A DNA stretch of 64,000 bases from Blastococcus sp. CCUG 61487 (GTDB taxonomy: Bacteria; Actinomycetota; Actinomycetes; Mycobacteriales; Geodermatophilaceae): assembly GCF_005222955.1 (NCBI RefSeq), contig NZ_LWUA01000223.1, positions 1 through 64,000 of the forward strand, written 5' to 3'. This document shows, piece after piece, positions 16,439 to 25,387 of the stretch. Position 1 is the first letter of the stretch. The number at the start of each line of letters is the position of its first letter. The translations under genes were made by a program, and so were the position numbers. The notes below the pieces were generated by a model, which was not told where the DNA came from, did not search any database, and saw only the letters and a program-made list of their open reading frames with translations.

Positions 16439-17355
16439 CGGCTGGGACGCCGCCGGCTCTTGTCGGCGTACATGGCGTCGTCGGCCGCCCGCACGACCCG
16501 CTCGTGCACGTCGCCCGGGTCCTCGCCGCCCGGCGCCGAGCCGATGCCGATGCTGATGCCGATCGACACGTGCTGCCCGCTGAGCTCGAGGGGTTGGGAC
16601 ACGGCGGCCCGCACCCGGTCGGCCAGCACCTCGGCGTCGGCCGGCTCGGTGTTCTCGCAGACGATGCTGAACTCGTCGCCGCCGAGCCGCGCCGCGGTGT
16701 CGCTCGCCCGCAGCACCGAGCGGAGCCGGTCGGCGAAGGCGACCAGCACCAGGTCGCCCATCGGGTGCCCGAGCTCGTCGTTGATCGCCTTGAAGCCGTC
16801 GAGGTCCATGATCAGGACGCAGGTGGGCGTGCGCTCGCGGTGACCGCGCTCGAGGGCGTGCCACAGCCGGTCCTGGAACAGCAGCCGGTTGGGCAGCCCG
16901 GTGAGGGGGTCGTGCAGCGAGCGGTGCACCAGCTGCGCCTCGAGCGCCTTCCGCTCGGTGATGTCCTCGAGGATGATCACCAGGTGGGCCGCCTGCCCCT
17001 CGGGCGTCTCCTCCACCCACGAGGCGGTCAGCTGCACCGGGACCACCGTGGAGTCCGCGCGCACCAGCCGGGTCTCGTGCCGCATCGGCCGGCTGTGGTC
17101 GGCGAGGAGCTCGGCATGCGCCTCCCGCGCGGCGGAGGCGACGTCGTGGTGGATCAGGTCGTGCACCGAGATGCCGTGGAGCTCCTCGGAGGTGCGGCCC
17201 AGCAGCTCGCACAGGGCAGGGTTGACGTCGACCAGCACCCCGTCCGGCGTCGTCAGCGCGACCCCCATGGGGGCGTTCGAGAAGGCGCTGCGCCGGTCAG
17301 CAGGGGGATGCACGTCCACCACCTCGTTCTCATCCCCCGCCTCGGTCACGTGCAC
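16435..17355 (-). CDS. PAS-GGDEF diguanylate cyclase
   Basis: 306 residues from a GTG at 17355. A PAS domain (residues 25-140; NAPMGVALTTPDGVLVDVNP) is followed by the linker DITERKALEAQL and a GGDEF domain with the intact active site ARLGGDEFSIV. The RxxD inhibitory site is present as RASD, five residues before GGDEF, so product feedback by c-di-GMP is expected. It makes c-di-GMP from two GTP. No membrane segment is seen, so the PAS domain should sense a cytoplasmic cue. No EAL domain is attached. It lies alone and is convergent with the repeat-tailed membrane protein. Confidence 0.93.
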   Translation of the reverse strand: MHVTEAGDENEVVDVHPPADRRSAFSNAPMGVALTTPDGVLVDVNPALCELLGRTSEELHGISVHDLIHHDVASAAREAHAELLADHSRPMRHETRLVRADSTVVPVQLTASWVEETPEGQAAHLVIILEDITERKALEAQLVHRSLHDPLTGLPNRLLFQDRLWHALERGHRERTPTCVLIMDLDGFKAINDELGHPMGDLVLVAFADRLRSVLRASDTAARLGGDEFSIVCENTEPADAEVLADRVRAAVSQPLELSGQHVSIGISIGIGSAPGGEDPGDVHERVVRAADDAMYADKSRRRPSR

Positions 17356-17475
17356 CCATCTTGCGCGACGGTGGTGACGAACGGTGCACCAGACGTCACG
17401 GAACCGTTCCGGGTCGCCTCATCGGGGGACCCCTGACCGGTGGAGGATGCTGGGGACGTGAGCTCAGGAGGCCCC

Positions 17476-18411
17476 ATGAACGAGTTCGACCTGGTCCTGC
17501 CCGCGGAGATCGACGTCCGCGAGGTGGGCATGCGCGACGGGCTGCAGCTGGAGGCCCCGGTCCCGCTCGACGCCAAGCTCGAGATGCTCGAGGCGCTCGT
17601 CGCCACCGGCGTCCGGCGGATCGAGGCGACCTCCTTCGTCTCGCCGAAGGCCGTGCCGGCCCTGGCCGACGCCGACCAGGTCGCCGCCGAGCTGGGGCGC
17701 TGGCCCGAGGTGCACTGGTCGGCCCTGGTGGCCAACCCCCGGGGCGCGGTGCGCGCGGTCGACGCCGGCGTGGCCGACCTGGAGTACGTCGTCTCGGCCT
17801 CCGACGGCCACAGCCGCGCCAACGCCGGGTGCACCACCGCCGAGGCGGTCGGCCGGGTCGGGGAGATCGCCGGCCTGGCGCACGGCGCCGGCGGCTCGCT
17901 GGAGGTCATCATCGCGACCGCCTGGGACTGCCCCTTCGACGGCCGGACCCCGATCACCCGGACCGTCGACGTCGCCCGGGCGGCGGTCACCGCCGGTGCC
18001 GACCAGCTGTGCCTCGGCGACACGATCGGGACGACGACCCCGCTGCGCGTCGTGCAGTTGCTCGACGCCGTCCGCCGCGCGTGTCCCGGCATCCCGGTGG
18101 GCGTGCACTTCCACGACACCAGGGGGACCGGGCAGGCGAACGCCCTCGCCGCGATCCAGGCCGGCGTGACCCAGCTCGACGCGTCGATCGGCGGCCTGGG
18201 CGGCTGCCCGTTCGCGCCCGGTGCCAGCGGCAACATCGCGACCGAGGAGCTGGTCTACATGCTCGAGGAGTCGGGCGTGCGCACCGGGCTGGACCTCGAC
18301 GCCGTCCTCGCGGCCGCCCGCGTCACCGAGCGGGCCGTCGGCCACCAGCTGCCGAGCTCCCTCTACCGGGCCGGTGGCCGCTCGGTCCCGCGGGCTCTGG
18401 AGACCCGGTGA
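17476..18411 (+). CDS. Hydroxymethylglutaryl-CoA lyase family protein
   Basis: 311 residues from the ATG at 17476, which has AGGAG five bases upstream and is preferred over the ATG at 17440. The TIM-barrel lyase shows IDVREVGMRDGLQ (substrate and metal Asp/Arg), VSASDGHSRANAGC, GDTIGTTTP, and the metal-binding HFHDTRGTG. It also has GGLGGCPFAPGASGN containing the active-site Cys. HMG-CoA lyase cleaves HMG-CoA to acetyl-CoA and acetoacetate, as in leucine breakdown. A flavin reductase is coupled by a GTGA overlap. No other leucine-catabolic genes are adjacent. A related aldolase with a different acyl-CoA substrate is possible. Confidence 0.9.
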   Translation: MNEFDLVLPAEIDVREVGMRDGLQLEAPVPLDAKLEMLEALVATGVRRIEATSFVSPKAVPALADADQVAAELGRWPEVHWSALVANPRGAVRAVDAGVADLEYVVSASDGHSRANAGCTTAEAVGRVGEIAGLAHGAGGSLEVIIATAWDCPFDGRTPITRTVDVARAAVTAGADQLCLGDTIGTTTPLRVVQLLDAVRRACPGIPVGVHFHDTRGTGQANALAAIQAGVTQLDASIGGLGGCPFAPGASGNIATEELVYMLEESGVRTGLDLDAVLAAARVTERAVGHQLPSSLYRAGGRSVPRALETR

Positions 18412-18917
18412 GCCGGTCCGCGGAGGACGCCCCCCGCATCGTCGACCCCCGGCTCATGCGGGACGTCCTGGGGCACTTCGCGTCCGGGGTCACCGTGATC
18501 ACCGCCGTCACCGACGAGGGCCCGATCGGCTTCACCTGCCAGTCGTTCCACTCGCTGTCGCTGGACCCGCCGCTGATCGCCTTCGCGCCGGCCCGCACCT
18601 CCCGCACCTGGGCGCGACTGCGCGAGCTCGGCAGGTTCTGCGTCAACGTGCTCGCCGAAGGACAGGACGACGTCTCGCAGAACTTCGCGCGGTCCGGCGA
18701 GGACAAGTTCGCCGGCGTCCCGTGGACGCCGAGCCCGCACGGCGCGCCCGTGCTGGACGACGTCGTCGCCTGGATCGACGGCGAGCTGTGGGCCGAGTAC
18801 GACGGGGGCGACCACACGATCGCGGTCGCCCGGGTGCTCGACCTGGGCGCCTCGGCGGAGCGGCGGCCGCTGCTGTTCCACCGGGGCTCCTACGGGCTGC
18901 TCCGCACGGAGGTCTGA
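18408..18917 (+). CDS. Flavin reductase family protein
   Basis: 169 residues from a GTG overlapping the lyase stop by four bases. The flavin_Reduct fold shows LGHFASGVTVITAVTDEGPIGFTCQSF near residues 18-45 and SFHSLSLDPPLIAF. A C-terminal DHTIAVARVLDLG motif is typical of HpaC/ActVB-like reductases that pass reduced FMN or FAD to a monooxygenase. No monooxygenase is adjacent, so its partner must be elsewhere, or it acts on its own substrate. Coupling to an HMG-CoA-lyase-type gene hints at one catabolic function. Confidence 0.88.
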   Translation: MSRSAEDAPRIVDPRLMRDVLGHFASGVTVITAVTDEGPIGFTCQSFHSLSLDPPLIAFAPARTSRTWARLRELGRFCVNVLAEGQDDVSQNFARSGEDKFAGVPWTPSPHGAPVLDDVVAWIDGELWAEYDGGDHTIAVARVLDLGASAERRPLLFHRGSYGLLRTEV

Positions 18918-18930
18918 GGGTCCGCCGGGG

Positions 18931-19359
18931 TCAGCGGTCGGCGGGCCCGCTGCGGCGGAGCACGAACAGCCCCAGCAGCGGCAGCACGAGCGGGATGTAC
19001 AGGTAGCCGCGGCCGAAACCCGACCAGACGGTCTCGTCCGGGAAGGCATCCGGCATGGCCAGGGACACCGCGCCGATGACCAGCACGCCCACCAGTTCGA
19101 AGCAGATCGCCGCCAGCGCCGTCCGCCGTCCCGCCCGACCGCCGCGGACCAGCGCGATCGTCGCGACCAGGTAGACCGCTGCGGCCAGGGCCGAGAGCAG
19201 GTACGCCACCGGCGCCTCGTCGAAGCGCGTGCCGATCTGCACGCCGGCCCGGGCTCCTGCCGCCAGCGCGAAGATCGCGTAGAGCGCCACCAGCAGCCGC
19301 CGGGCGCCCGTTCCGGTGCCGGGTGCGGCGGGCGCCCCGACGAGCCGGTCGTCAGGCAC
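18931..19359 (-). CDS. Conserved actinobacterial four-helix membrane protein
   Basis: 142 residues with four predicted helices: LLVALYAIFALAAGARAGV, VAYLLSALAAAVYLVATIAL, ALAAICFELVGVLVIGAV and YLYIPLVLPLLGLFVL. This pattern is widespread in actinobacteria as an uncharacterised integral membrane protein. Its start overlaps the stop of the upstream membrane gene by 8 bases, so the two are one operon. They run divergently from the siderophore importer. Nothing in the sequence indicates a substrate. Confidence 0.72.
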   Translation of the reverse strand: MPDDRLVGAPAAPGTGTGARRLLVALYAIFALAAGARAGVQIGTRFDEAPVAYLLSALAAAVYLVATIALVRGGRAGRRTALAAICFELVGVLVIGAVSLAMPDAFPDETVWSGFGRGYLYIPLVLPLLGLFVLRRSGPADR

Positions 19360-19714
19360 CGGTGGCCTCCCAGAGCTCGAGCAGCCGCCACACCATGACC
19401 CCGGTCGCGGCGCCCGCCACGGCCAGGACCGTGCCGGCCCAGCGGGTGAGCTCGGTCCGCGCCCACAGCACGCCCGCCACCGGGATCAGCACGACCCCGG
19501 ACAGGTAGCCGAGGAAGGTGGGGGTGTCCGCCGGGGTGTCGTCGTCCATGGCCACGAGGGCGAGCACCGCCTGCACCAGCAGAAGCACCTCGAGGACGGC
19601 GGCCGCGGCCAGGTGCACCAGGCCGATCCGCCGCCGGGCCAGCGTCGAGGCCAGCCCCACCACGACGACGAAGGCCGCGACCACGGTGATGGCCACGACG
19701 AGCGGGGTCTGCAC
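19352..19714 (-). CDS. Small membrane protein, function unknown
   Basis: 120 residues from the GTG at 19714, which has GGAGG 8 bases upstream; a longer reading to 19780 adds a non-conserved leader. Four hydrophobic stretches are visible (LVVAITVVAAFVVVVGLAST, LVHLAAAAVLEVLLLVQAVL, FLGYLSGVVLIPVAGVLW and AGTVLAVAGAATGVMVW). It overlaps the next membrane gene and is probably its operon partner. It lies just across an iron-box-like site from the siderophore importer, so shared iron control is possible but unproven. Confidence 0.7.
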   Translation of the reverse strand: MQTPLVVAITVVAAFVVVVGLASTLARRRIGLVHLAAAAVLEVLLLVQAVLALVAMDDDTPADTPTFLGYLSGVVLIPVAGVLWARTELTRWAGTVLAVAGAATGVMVWRLLELWEATGA

Positions 19715-19794
19715 GGGGTCATCCTCCCGCGTCGCTGCAGGCCCCCGCGCCAGGGGGGCTCGGAGACCCCCTTCCGGCAACCGGAACCGGTATG

Positions 19795-19813
19795 GCAGGT
19801 TAGGCGATACTTA
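19795..19813. promoter_or_regulatory. Candidate iron box (IdeR/DmdR type)
   Basis: The 19 bases contain AGGTTAGGC and match the consensus TTAGGTTAGGCTAACCTAA at about 13 positions. The left half is nearly perfect and the right half degenerate. A second TTAGTTAGGGAACCC stretch overlaps its right end. The site is 38 bases before the lipoprotein gene, a fitting place for iron-dependent repression of siderophore uptake. Confidence 0.5.
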
Positions 19814-19850
19814 GTTAGGGAACCCTTCCCTCAGTTCGACGAGGAGCACC

Positions 19851-20864
19851 ATGCACGCAGCCCGGCCCCTGTCGGCCATCGCCCTCCCCCTGGCCGCAGT
19901 GCTGGCCCTGTCCGCGTGCGGTGGCGACGCGGAAGCCGACTCCGGGAGCGGGAACGGCGAGACCGTCGCCTTCACCTGGGACCGCAACCTCAACGCCGCC
20001 GAGGAGGACGCCGAGCCCGAGCTCGAGGCGACCACCGTCGAGGTGCCGAAGAACCCCGAGAACATCGTGGTCTTCGACATGGCGAGCCTGGACACCATCG
20101 GTGCGCTCGGTGGCGAGGTCTCCGGTGCGCCGTTGGAGTCGGTCCCGGACTACCTCGAGAAGTACCTGGCCGACGACGCCTACAACGTCGGCACCCTGTT
20201 CGAGGCCGATCTGGTCAGGATCGAGGCGCAGCAGCCGGACCTCATCGTGATCGCCGGCCGGTCCTCGGCGCTCTACGAGGACCTCAGCGACATCGCCCCG
20301 ACCGTGGACCTCAGCCTCCGCGGCACCTACCTGGAGAACCTCGAGCGCAACGTGACCTTCCTCGGCGAGGTCCTCGGCGCCGAGGACGCGGCCGAGGCCG
20401 CGATCGCCGAGATCACCGAGGGCATCGAGGAGGCCCGCAGCGTCACCGCCGAGGCCGGCACCGGCCTGGGCATCATGGTCTCCGGCGGCCAGTTGAGCGC
20501 CATGGCGCCCGCCGGTGAGGGCACCGATGCCCGTGGTGCCCGGGGTGGGCTCATCTACGACGCGTTCGGCGTCGAGCCGGTCGTCGACGACATCAAGGCC
20601 GCCACCCACGGCGAGCCGGTCTCCTTCGAGTTCCTGCTCGAGACCGACCCGGACTACCTGTGGGTCGTCGACCGCGACGCCGCCACCGGCGAGAGCGGCG
20701 CGCAGGCGGCGGAGGCGGTCCTGGACAACGGGATCGTGCGCCAGACCAAGGCGGCCCGGGACGGCAACATCGTGTACCTGGACCCGGTCGCCTGGTACAT
20801 CGTCTTCGGTGGCATCGACACCACCAAGATCATGATCGACGACGTCCTGCAGATCGCCGGATGA
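19851..20864 (+). CDS. Siderophore ABC transporter substrate-binding lipoprotein (YclQ/CeuA-like)
   Basis: 337 residues. The N-terminus is a lipoprotein signal with lipobox LSAC (Cys23) and a Ser/Gly/Asp-rich spacer. The body matches class III periplasmic binding proteins for catecholate siderophores: NPENIVVFDMASLDTIGALG, then PDLIVIAGRSSALYEDLS, and a C-terminal MIDDVLQIAG. It would be anchored outside the membrane and deliver ferric siderophore to the permeases that follow. It is first of four genes (binding protein, two permeases, ATPase), the same order as yclNOPQ-type systems. An iron box precedes it. No siderophore synthesis genes are in view. Confidence 0.92.
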   Translation: MHAARPLSAIALPLAAVLALSACGGDAEADSGSGNGETVAFTWDRNLNAAEEDAEPELEATTVEVPKNPENIVVFDMASLDTIGALGGEVSGAPLESVPDYLEKYLADDAYNVGTLFEADLVRIEAQQPDLIVIAGRSSALYEDLSDIAPTVDLSLRGTYLENLERNVTFLGEVLGAEDAAEAAIAEITEGIEEARSVTAEAGTGLGIMVSGGQLSAMAPAGEGTDARGARGGLIYDAFGVEPVVDDIKAATHGEPVSFEFLLETDPDYLWVVDRDAATGESGAQAAEAVLDNGIVRQTKAARDGNIVYLDPVAWYIVFGGIDTTKIMIDDVLQIAG

Positions 20865-20901
20865 GGCGTACCGCCCCGGCGGAGCGTCGTCACTGACCGT
20901 C

Positions 20902-21921
20902 GTGACCGCGCTCGACCGACCCCTGACGAGCACCCTCCCCCGCCTGCGGCCCAGCCGCGCGTGGGTGGGGGTGCTCGTCGGCGTGCTGCTGGCCGTCCTC
21001 GCCGTCGCCAGCCTGTTCGTCGGCGTCTCCGACGTCACCCCGGCCTCGCTGCTCGCCGGTGGCGGGGAGAGCGACGCGGCGTTCCTGCTCGTCGCCAGCC
21101 GCATCCCCCGCACGATCGCGGTGGTTCTCGTCGGCGCCTCGCTGGGCATCGCGGGCCTCATCCTGCAGATGCTCGTGCGCAACAAGTTCGTCGAGCCCAG
21201 CACCACCGGCGTGACCGAGTTCGCGATGCTGGGCGCGCTCGTCACGATGATCTTCTTCCCGGGGATGGCGGTCGTCGGGAAGATGGGCGTGGCCGCCGCC
21301 TTCGGCCTGCTCGGCACGTGGATCTTCCTGCGCGTGGTCCGGTTCGTGCCGGTTCGCCAGCTGGTGCTCGTACCGCTCGTCGGGATCATGCTCGGCGGCG
21401 TCGTCGCCGCCGTGACGACCTTCTTCGCCTACCGCCTCGACCTGCTGCAGTCGCTCCAGCAGTGGTCGCAGGGCAGCTTCGCCAGCGTCATGCAGGGCCG
21501 CTACGAGCTGGTCTGGATCGCCGCGGCCATGGTCGTCGTCGCCTGGATCGCCGCGGACAGGTTCAGCGTCATCGGCATGGGCGAGGAGTTCGCGACCAAC
21601 CTCGGGCTGGACTACCGGCGCGTGGTGGCCATCGGGATGGTGATCGTCGCGGTGATCACCGCCGCGGTGCTCGTCACCGCGGGCATCATCCCGTTCCTCG
21701 GCCTCGTCGTCCCCAACGTCGTCAGCCTGATCATCGGGGACAACGTGCGACGGGCGATCCCCTGGGTGGCGGGTCTGGGTGCTGTCTTCGTCGTCGCCTG
21801 CGACATCCTGGCGCGGGTGCTGCGCTACCCCTACGAGATCCCGCTCTCGGTCATCGTCGGGGTCGTCGGCGCCGCGCTGTTCCTGTGGCTGCTCCTGCGC
21901 AGGGGGAGCCGTGCTCGCTGA
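20902..21921 (+). CDS. Iron-siderophore ABC transporter permease (FecCD family), first subunit
   Basis: 339 residues from a GTG at 20902, 37 bases after the binding protein gene. It has nine or ten hydrophobic helices and the FecCD motif RIPRTIAVVLVGASLGIAGL near residues 67-86. The late VTAGIIPFLGLVVPNVV loop contacts the ATPase. It forms the membrane channel as a heterodimer with the next permease, whose start lies 11 bases inside this gene's end. The sequence is closest in style to YclN/FatD. Confidence 0.93.
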   Translation: MTALDRPLTSTLPRLRPSRAWVGVLVGVLLAVLAVASLFVGVSDVTPASLLAGGGESDAAFLLVASRIPRTIAVVLVGASLGIAGLILQMLVRNKFVEPSTTGVTEFAMLGALVTMIFFPGMAVVGKMGVAAAFGLLGTWIFLRVVRFVPVRQLVLVPLVGIMLGGVVAAVTTFFAYRLDLLQSLQQWSQGSFASVMQGRYELVWIAAAMVVVAWIAADRFSVIGMGEEFATNLGLDYRRVVAIGMVIVAVITAAVLVTAGIIPFLGLVVPNVVSLIIGDNVRRAIPWVAGLGAVFVVACDILARVLRYPYEIPLSVIVGVVGAALFLWLLLRRGSRAR

Positions 21922-22924
21922 ACCCGCCGCGCCGTCCCGCGCCGCCGAGCCCCCGCTCCGGAACCGGGTCACCTGGTCCGAGCCCTGGCTGCGGCTGGCC
22001 GCACTGGCCGCCGCCGTCGTCGCGCTGATCGCGGTCTTCCTCTTCACCGACGTGCCCGGCTCGCTCTCCTTCGCGCTGGAGATCCGCAGCCGCACGGTGG
22101 CCGCCATGCTGGTGGTCTCGACGGCGGTCGGCGTCTCCACCGTCGTCTTCCACACGATCACCCAGAACCGCATCCTGACCCCGTCGATCATGGGGTTCGA
22201 CGCGTTCTACCTGCTCATCTCCACGGTGATCGTGTTCTTCTCGGGGTCGGCCGCGTTCCTCGCGTTCGACGAGGTCACCCTCTGGCTGGTCCAGGTCGCC
22301 GTGATGGTCGCGTTCAGCGTGCTGCTGTTCACCTGGCTGTTCGGTGGCAAGCGGCGCTCGATCCACCTCATGCTCCTGGTCGGGATCGTGCTGGGCACGT
22401 TCTTCCGCGCCCTCACCGAGTGGATGCAGCGGATGCTCGACCCGCTGGACTTCCAGATCCTCTCGGACGCGATGTTCGCGACGCTGACCCGGCCGGACGA
22501 GACGCTGCTGGTCCTGACCGGCGGGCTCGTCCTGCTCGGCACGGCGATCGTCGTGCCGCTGCGGCGGACGCTGGACGTCCTCTCGCTCGGCGAACCGACC
22601 GCCGTCGGGCTCGGGGTGAACCACCGGCGCACCGTGATGCTGTTGTTCGCCGCCGTCTCGATCATGGTCGCGGCGTCGACCGCGCTGGTCGGCCCGATCC
22701 TCTTCTTCGGCCTCATCGTGGCCAACCTCGCCTACACGTACGCCGGCTCGTTCCGCCACGTGTGGACGCTGCCGACCGCCGTGCTGCTCGGCATGGTCTG
22801 CCTGCTGGGCGGCCAGCTCGTCCTCGAGCGGGTGTTCGGCTACGGCGGCACGCTGTCGACGATCATCGAGTTCGCCGGCGGGCTCTTCTTCCTCTACCTG
22901 GTGCTCCGGAAGGGGGCGCGGTGA
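21911..22924 (+). CDS. Iron-siderophore ABC transporter permease (FecCD family), second subunit
   Basis: 337 residues from a GTG at 21911, with AGGGGGAG two bases upstream; it overlaps the preceding gene by 11 bases. Helices include SLSFALEIRSRTVAAMLVVS and TALVGPILFFGLIVANLAYT, the conserved late loop. The RSRTVAAML segment replaces the usual RxPR motif seen in the first permease, as in YclO/FatC-type partners. Together they import ferric siderophore. It is coupled to the ATPase gene by a GTGA overlap. Confidence 0.93.
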   Translation: MLAEPAAPSRAAEPPLRNRVTWSEPWLRLAALAAAVVALIAVFLFTDVPGSLSFALEIRSRTVAAMLVVSTAVGVSTVVFHTITQNRILTPSIMGFDAFYLLISTVIVFFSGSAAFLAFDEVTLWLVQVAVMVAFSVLLFTWLFGGKRRSIHLMLLVGIVLGTFFRALTEWMQRMLDPLDFQILSDAMFATLTRPDETLLVLTGGLVLLGTAIVVPLRRTLDVLSLGEPTAVGLGVNHRRTVMLLFAAVSIMVAASTALVGPILFFGLIVANLAYTYAGSFRHVWTLPTAVLLGMVCLLGGQLVLERVFGYGGTLSTIIEFAGGLFFLYLVLRKGAR

Positions 22925-23679
22925 TCGCGCTCGAGAACGTCAGCAAGCGCTACGGCAGCACGACCGTCGTCGACGACGTCTCCCTCACGTTCGGCGGGGA
23001 GGGCGTCACCGCGCTCATCGGCCCCAACGGTGCGGGCAAGACGACGCTGTTCAGCCTGGTCGGCCGGCTGCTCAAGCCCGACGCCGGCCGGGTGACCATC
23101 GGCGGCCTGGACATCACGCGGACGCCGTCGGGCGAGCTGGCCAAGAGCCTCGCCGTCCTGCGCCAGGACAACCACATCACCGCCCGGCTGACGGTGCAGG
23201 ACCTCGTGGAGTTCGGCCGCTTCCCGCACTCGAAGGGCCGGCTCACCGTCGAGGACCGCGAGCACATCGAGCGCGCGATCGGCTACCTCGACCTCGGCAC
23301 CTACCGGAACCGCTTCCTCGACGAGCTCTCCGGCGGGCAGCGCCAGCGGGCGTTCATCGCGATGGTGCTGGCGCAGGACACCCGGTACGTGCTGCTGGAC
23401 GAGCCGCTCAACAACCTCGACCTGCGGCACATGACCGAGATCATGCGGCTGATCCGGCGGATGGCCGACGAGCTGGGCAAGCGGATCGTGATCGTGCTGC
23501 ACGACATCAACTTCGCGGCGACGTGGTCCGACCGGATCGTGGCGATGCGCGACGGCGTCGTGGTCGCCGACGCCCCGGCGCGGGAGATCATGCGGCCCGA
23601 GGTGCTGGGCGCGGTCTACGACACCCCCGTCGACGTCCGCGAGATCGACGGCCGCCCGGTGGCCCTCTACTACTCCTGA
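22921..23679 (+). CDS. Iron-siderophore ABC transporter ATP-binding protein
   Basis: 252 residues from a GTG overlapping the permease stop. All ABC motifs are intact: Walker A GPNGAGKTT (near 35), Q-loop VLRQDNHIT, signature LSGGQRQR, Walker B YVLLDEPLNNLD and the switch His in VLHDINFAA. It powers import through the two FecCD permeases. It closes the operon. The downstream 110 bases before the protease gene show no strong terminator. Confidence 0.95.
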   Translation: MIALENVSKRYGSTTVVDDVSLTFGGEGVTALIGPNGAGKTTLFSLVGRLLKPDAGRVTIGGLDITRTPSGELAKSLAVLRQDNHITARLTVQDLVEFGRFPHSKGRLTVEDREHIERAIGYLDLGTYRNRFLDELSGGQRQRAFIAMVLAQDTRYVLLDEPLNNLDLRHMTEIMRLIRRMADELGKRIVIVLHDINFAATWSDRIVAMRDGVVVADAPAREIMRPEVLGAVYDTPVDVREIDGRPVALYYS

Positions 23680-23789
23680 CGTCGCCGTTGCGAGCCGGGA
23701 GCACCGAAGTGTCCGTACCTCCCGGTAACCCTCTCGGGCGACGGTCGTTGGAGCAGGGCACACATCGTCGTGTCCTGCTTGGAGGGCCC

Positions 23790-25256
23790 ATGCGCCGCTC
23801 GTCCCGTCGACTCCTCGGTGCCGTGAGCGGAGCGGTCGTCGTCGCCGCTCTCGCCGCCACCCCCGCGTCCGCCGAGCCGGCCGGGCCGCTGGCCCCGGTG
23901 CAGGACTTCCTGGCCGATCAGCTCGGCGCCCTGACCGGCTCCACCACGGTGCTGGTCCACGGCACCGACGCCGCGGCGGCCCGCGCCGCAGTCGCCGCCA
24001 CCGGCATGCGCACCGTGACCGAGTTCGAGCGGATCGGCGTGGTCGTCGCGTCCGGGACCGCCGATCAGATCGAGGCGGCCCGCACCCAGCCCGGCGTGAC
24101 CTACCTCGAGGGCAACACCCCGATCGAGTTCGCGCAGGAGACCTCCAACACCGCGACGCGGGGCGCCGAGGCCGTCGCCACGCTCACCGGCGCGAACGGC
24201 GAGGCGCTGGACGGCAGCGGGGTATCGGTGGCGGTCATCGACTCCGGCATCGACCCCAACCACCCGTACTTCCGCAACCCCGACGGCAGCAGCGCCGTCG
24301 TCGCCAACCTCAAGAGCGTGTGCCTGGTCGAGGTGACGACGACGACGGACTGCGTCGTCCCGGTCCCCGCCTTCGTCGACACCGACACCCTGTCGGTCGG
24401 CGGGCACGGCACGCACGTGAGCGGCATCGTGGGCGGCCGGCCGACGACGCTCTCCGACGGCGGCTCGTTCCAGGGCGCCGCGCCCGGCGCCAGCCTGGTC
24501 TCGATCTCCACCGGGGCCGTGCTGCTCATCGTGGGAGCGGACTCCGCGCTCAACTGGGTGCTGGAGAACCACGAGGCGCCGTGCGGCGAGGGCGTCCCGG
24601 CCGACGTCTGCCCGCCGATCAAGGTCACGAACAACAGCTACGGGCCCAGCGGCGGCGGCGAGTTCGACCCGAACTCCGCGACGGTCAAGCTGCAGCGCGC
24701 GCTGGCGGCCGAGGGCGTGGTGACTGTCTGGGCGGCCGGCAACGACGGCGGCGACGGCAGCACCTCGCTCACCAACCCGCCCGGCCAGGACCCGACCGGC
24801 GGCATCCTGTCGGTGGCCAGCTACTTCGACCAGGACACCGGAACCCGGGACGGCGTGGTCAGCGAGTACTCCTCCCGCGGGGCCCAGGGCGATCCCTCGA
24901 CGTGGCCGGACCTGTCCGCGCCGGGCGAGAACATCACCTCGGCCTGCCGGCCCTACCTGCCGATCTGCGCGACCGGGCTGGACTTCCGCAACGGGCCCGG
25001 CCTGCTCGACCTCGGCACGTTCAACACGATCAGCGGGACGTCGATGGCCGCTCCGCACGTGGCCGGCATCGTCGCCCAGCTGTTCCAGGCCGACCCCACG
25101 GCCACCCCGGCCGAGATCGAGGCGGCGCTGAAGAGCACCACGCACAAGTACACCGACGGTGCCCCGTACACGACCGCGGGCGGTTACTCCACCTCGTACG
25201 ACAAGGGGACCGGCCTCGTCGACGTCGTCGCGGCGGTGGCCCGGCTGCGCGGCTGA
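23790..25256 (+). CDS. Secreted subtilisin-like serine protease (S8 family)
   Basis: 488 residues from the ATG at 23790, with GGAGGG just upstream. A Sec signal peptide (MRRSSRRLLGAVSGAVVVAA, cleavage near AEP) is followed by an inhibitor-I9-like prodomain of about 90 residues. The catalytic domain carries Asp in VAVIDSGIDPNH, His in GGHGTHVSGI and Ser in ISGTSMAAPHVAGI. The oxyanion Asn is in AAGNDGG. No C-terminal anchor or sorting signal is seen, so it should be released. It probably serves peptide scavenging. A strong terminator follows seven bases after its stop. Confidence 0.93.
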   Translation: MRRSSRRLLGAVSGAVVVAALAATPASAEPAGPLAPVQDFLADQLGALTGSTTVLVHGTDAAAARAAVAATGMRTVTEFERIGVVVASGTADQIEAARTQPGVTYLEGNTPIEFAQETSNTATRGAEAVATLTGANGEALDGSGVSVAVIDSGIDPNHPYFRNPDGSSAVVANLKSVCLVEVTTTTDCVVPVPAFVDTDTLSVGGHGTHVSGIVGGRPTTLSDGGSFQGAAPGASLVSISTGAVLLIVGADSALNWVLENHEAPCGEGVPADVCPPIKVTNNSYGPSGGGEFDPNSATVKLQRALAAEGVVTVWAAGNDGGDGSTSLTNPPGQDPTGGILSVASYFDQDTGTRDGVVSEYSSRGAQGDPSTWPDLSAPGENITSACRPYLPICATGLDFRNGPGLLDLGTFNTISGTSMAAPHVAGIVAQLFQADPTATPAEIEAALKSTTHKYTDGAPYTTAGGYSTSYDKGTGLVDVVAAVARLRG

Positions 25257-25262
25257 CCGGAC

Positions 25263-25298
25263 GTCGGCACCGGCCCGTTCCGGCGGGCCGGTGCCGAC
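25263..25298 (+). terminator. Strong hairpin terminator after the subtilase gene
   Basis: A 15-bp perfect stem (GTCGGCACCGGCCCG and its complement) closes a 6-base loop (TTCCGG). It lies immediately downstream of the protease stop. There is no long T run, as is usual in high-GC actinobacteria. Confidence 0.8.
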
Positions 25299-25387
25299 GG
25301 TTCCACGTGGAACTCCCGCATGACGATCGTGTGTGATCTCGCTCGCGGACAGGCGTGCCACGGCCTCAGCGGGTTAGATCGATGGGC

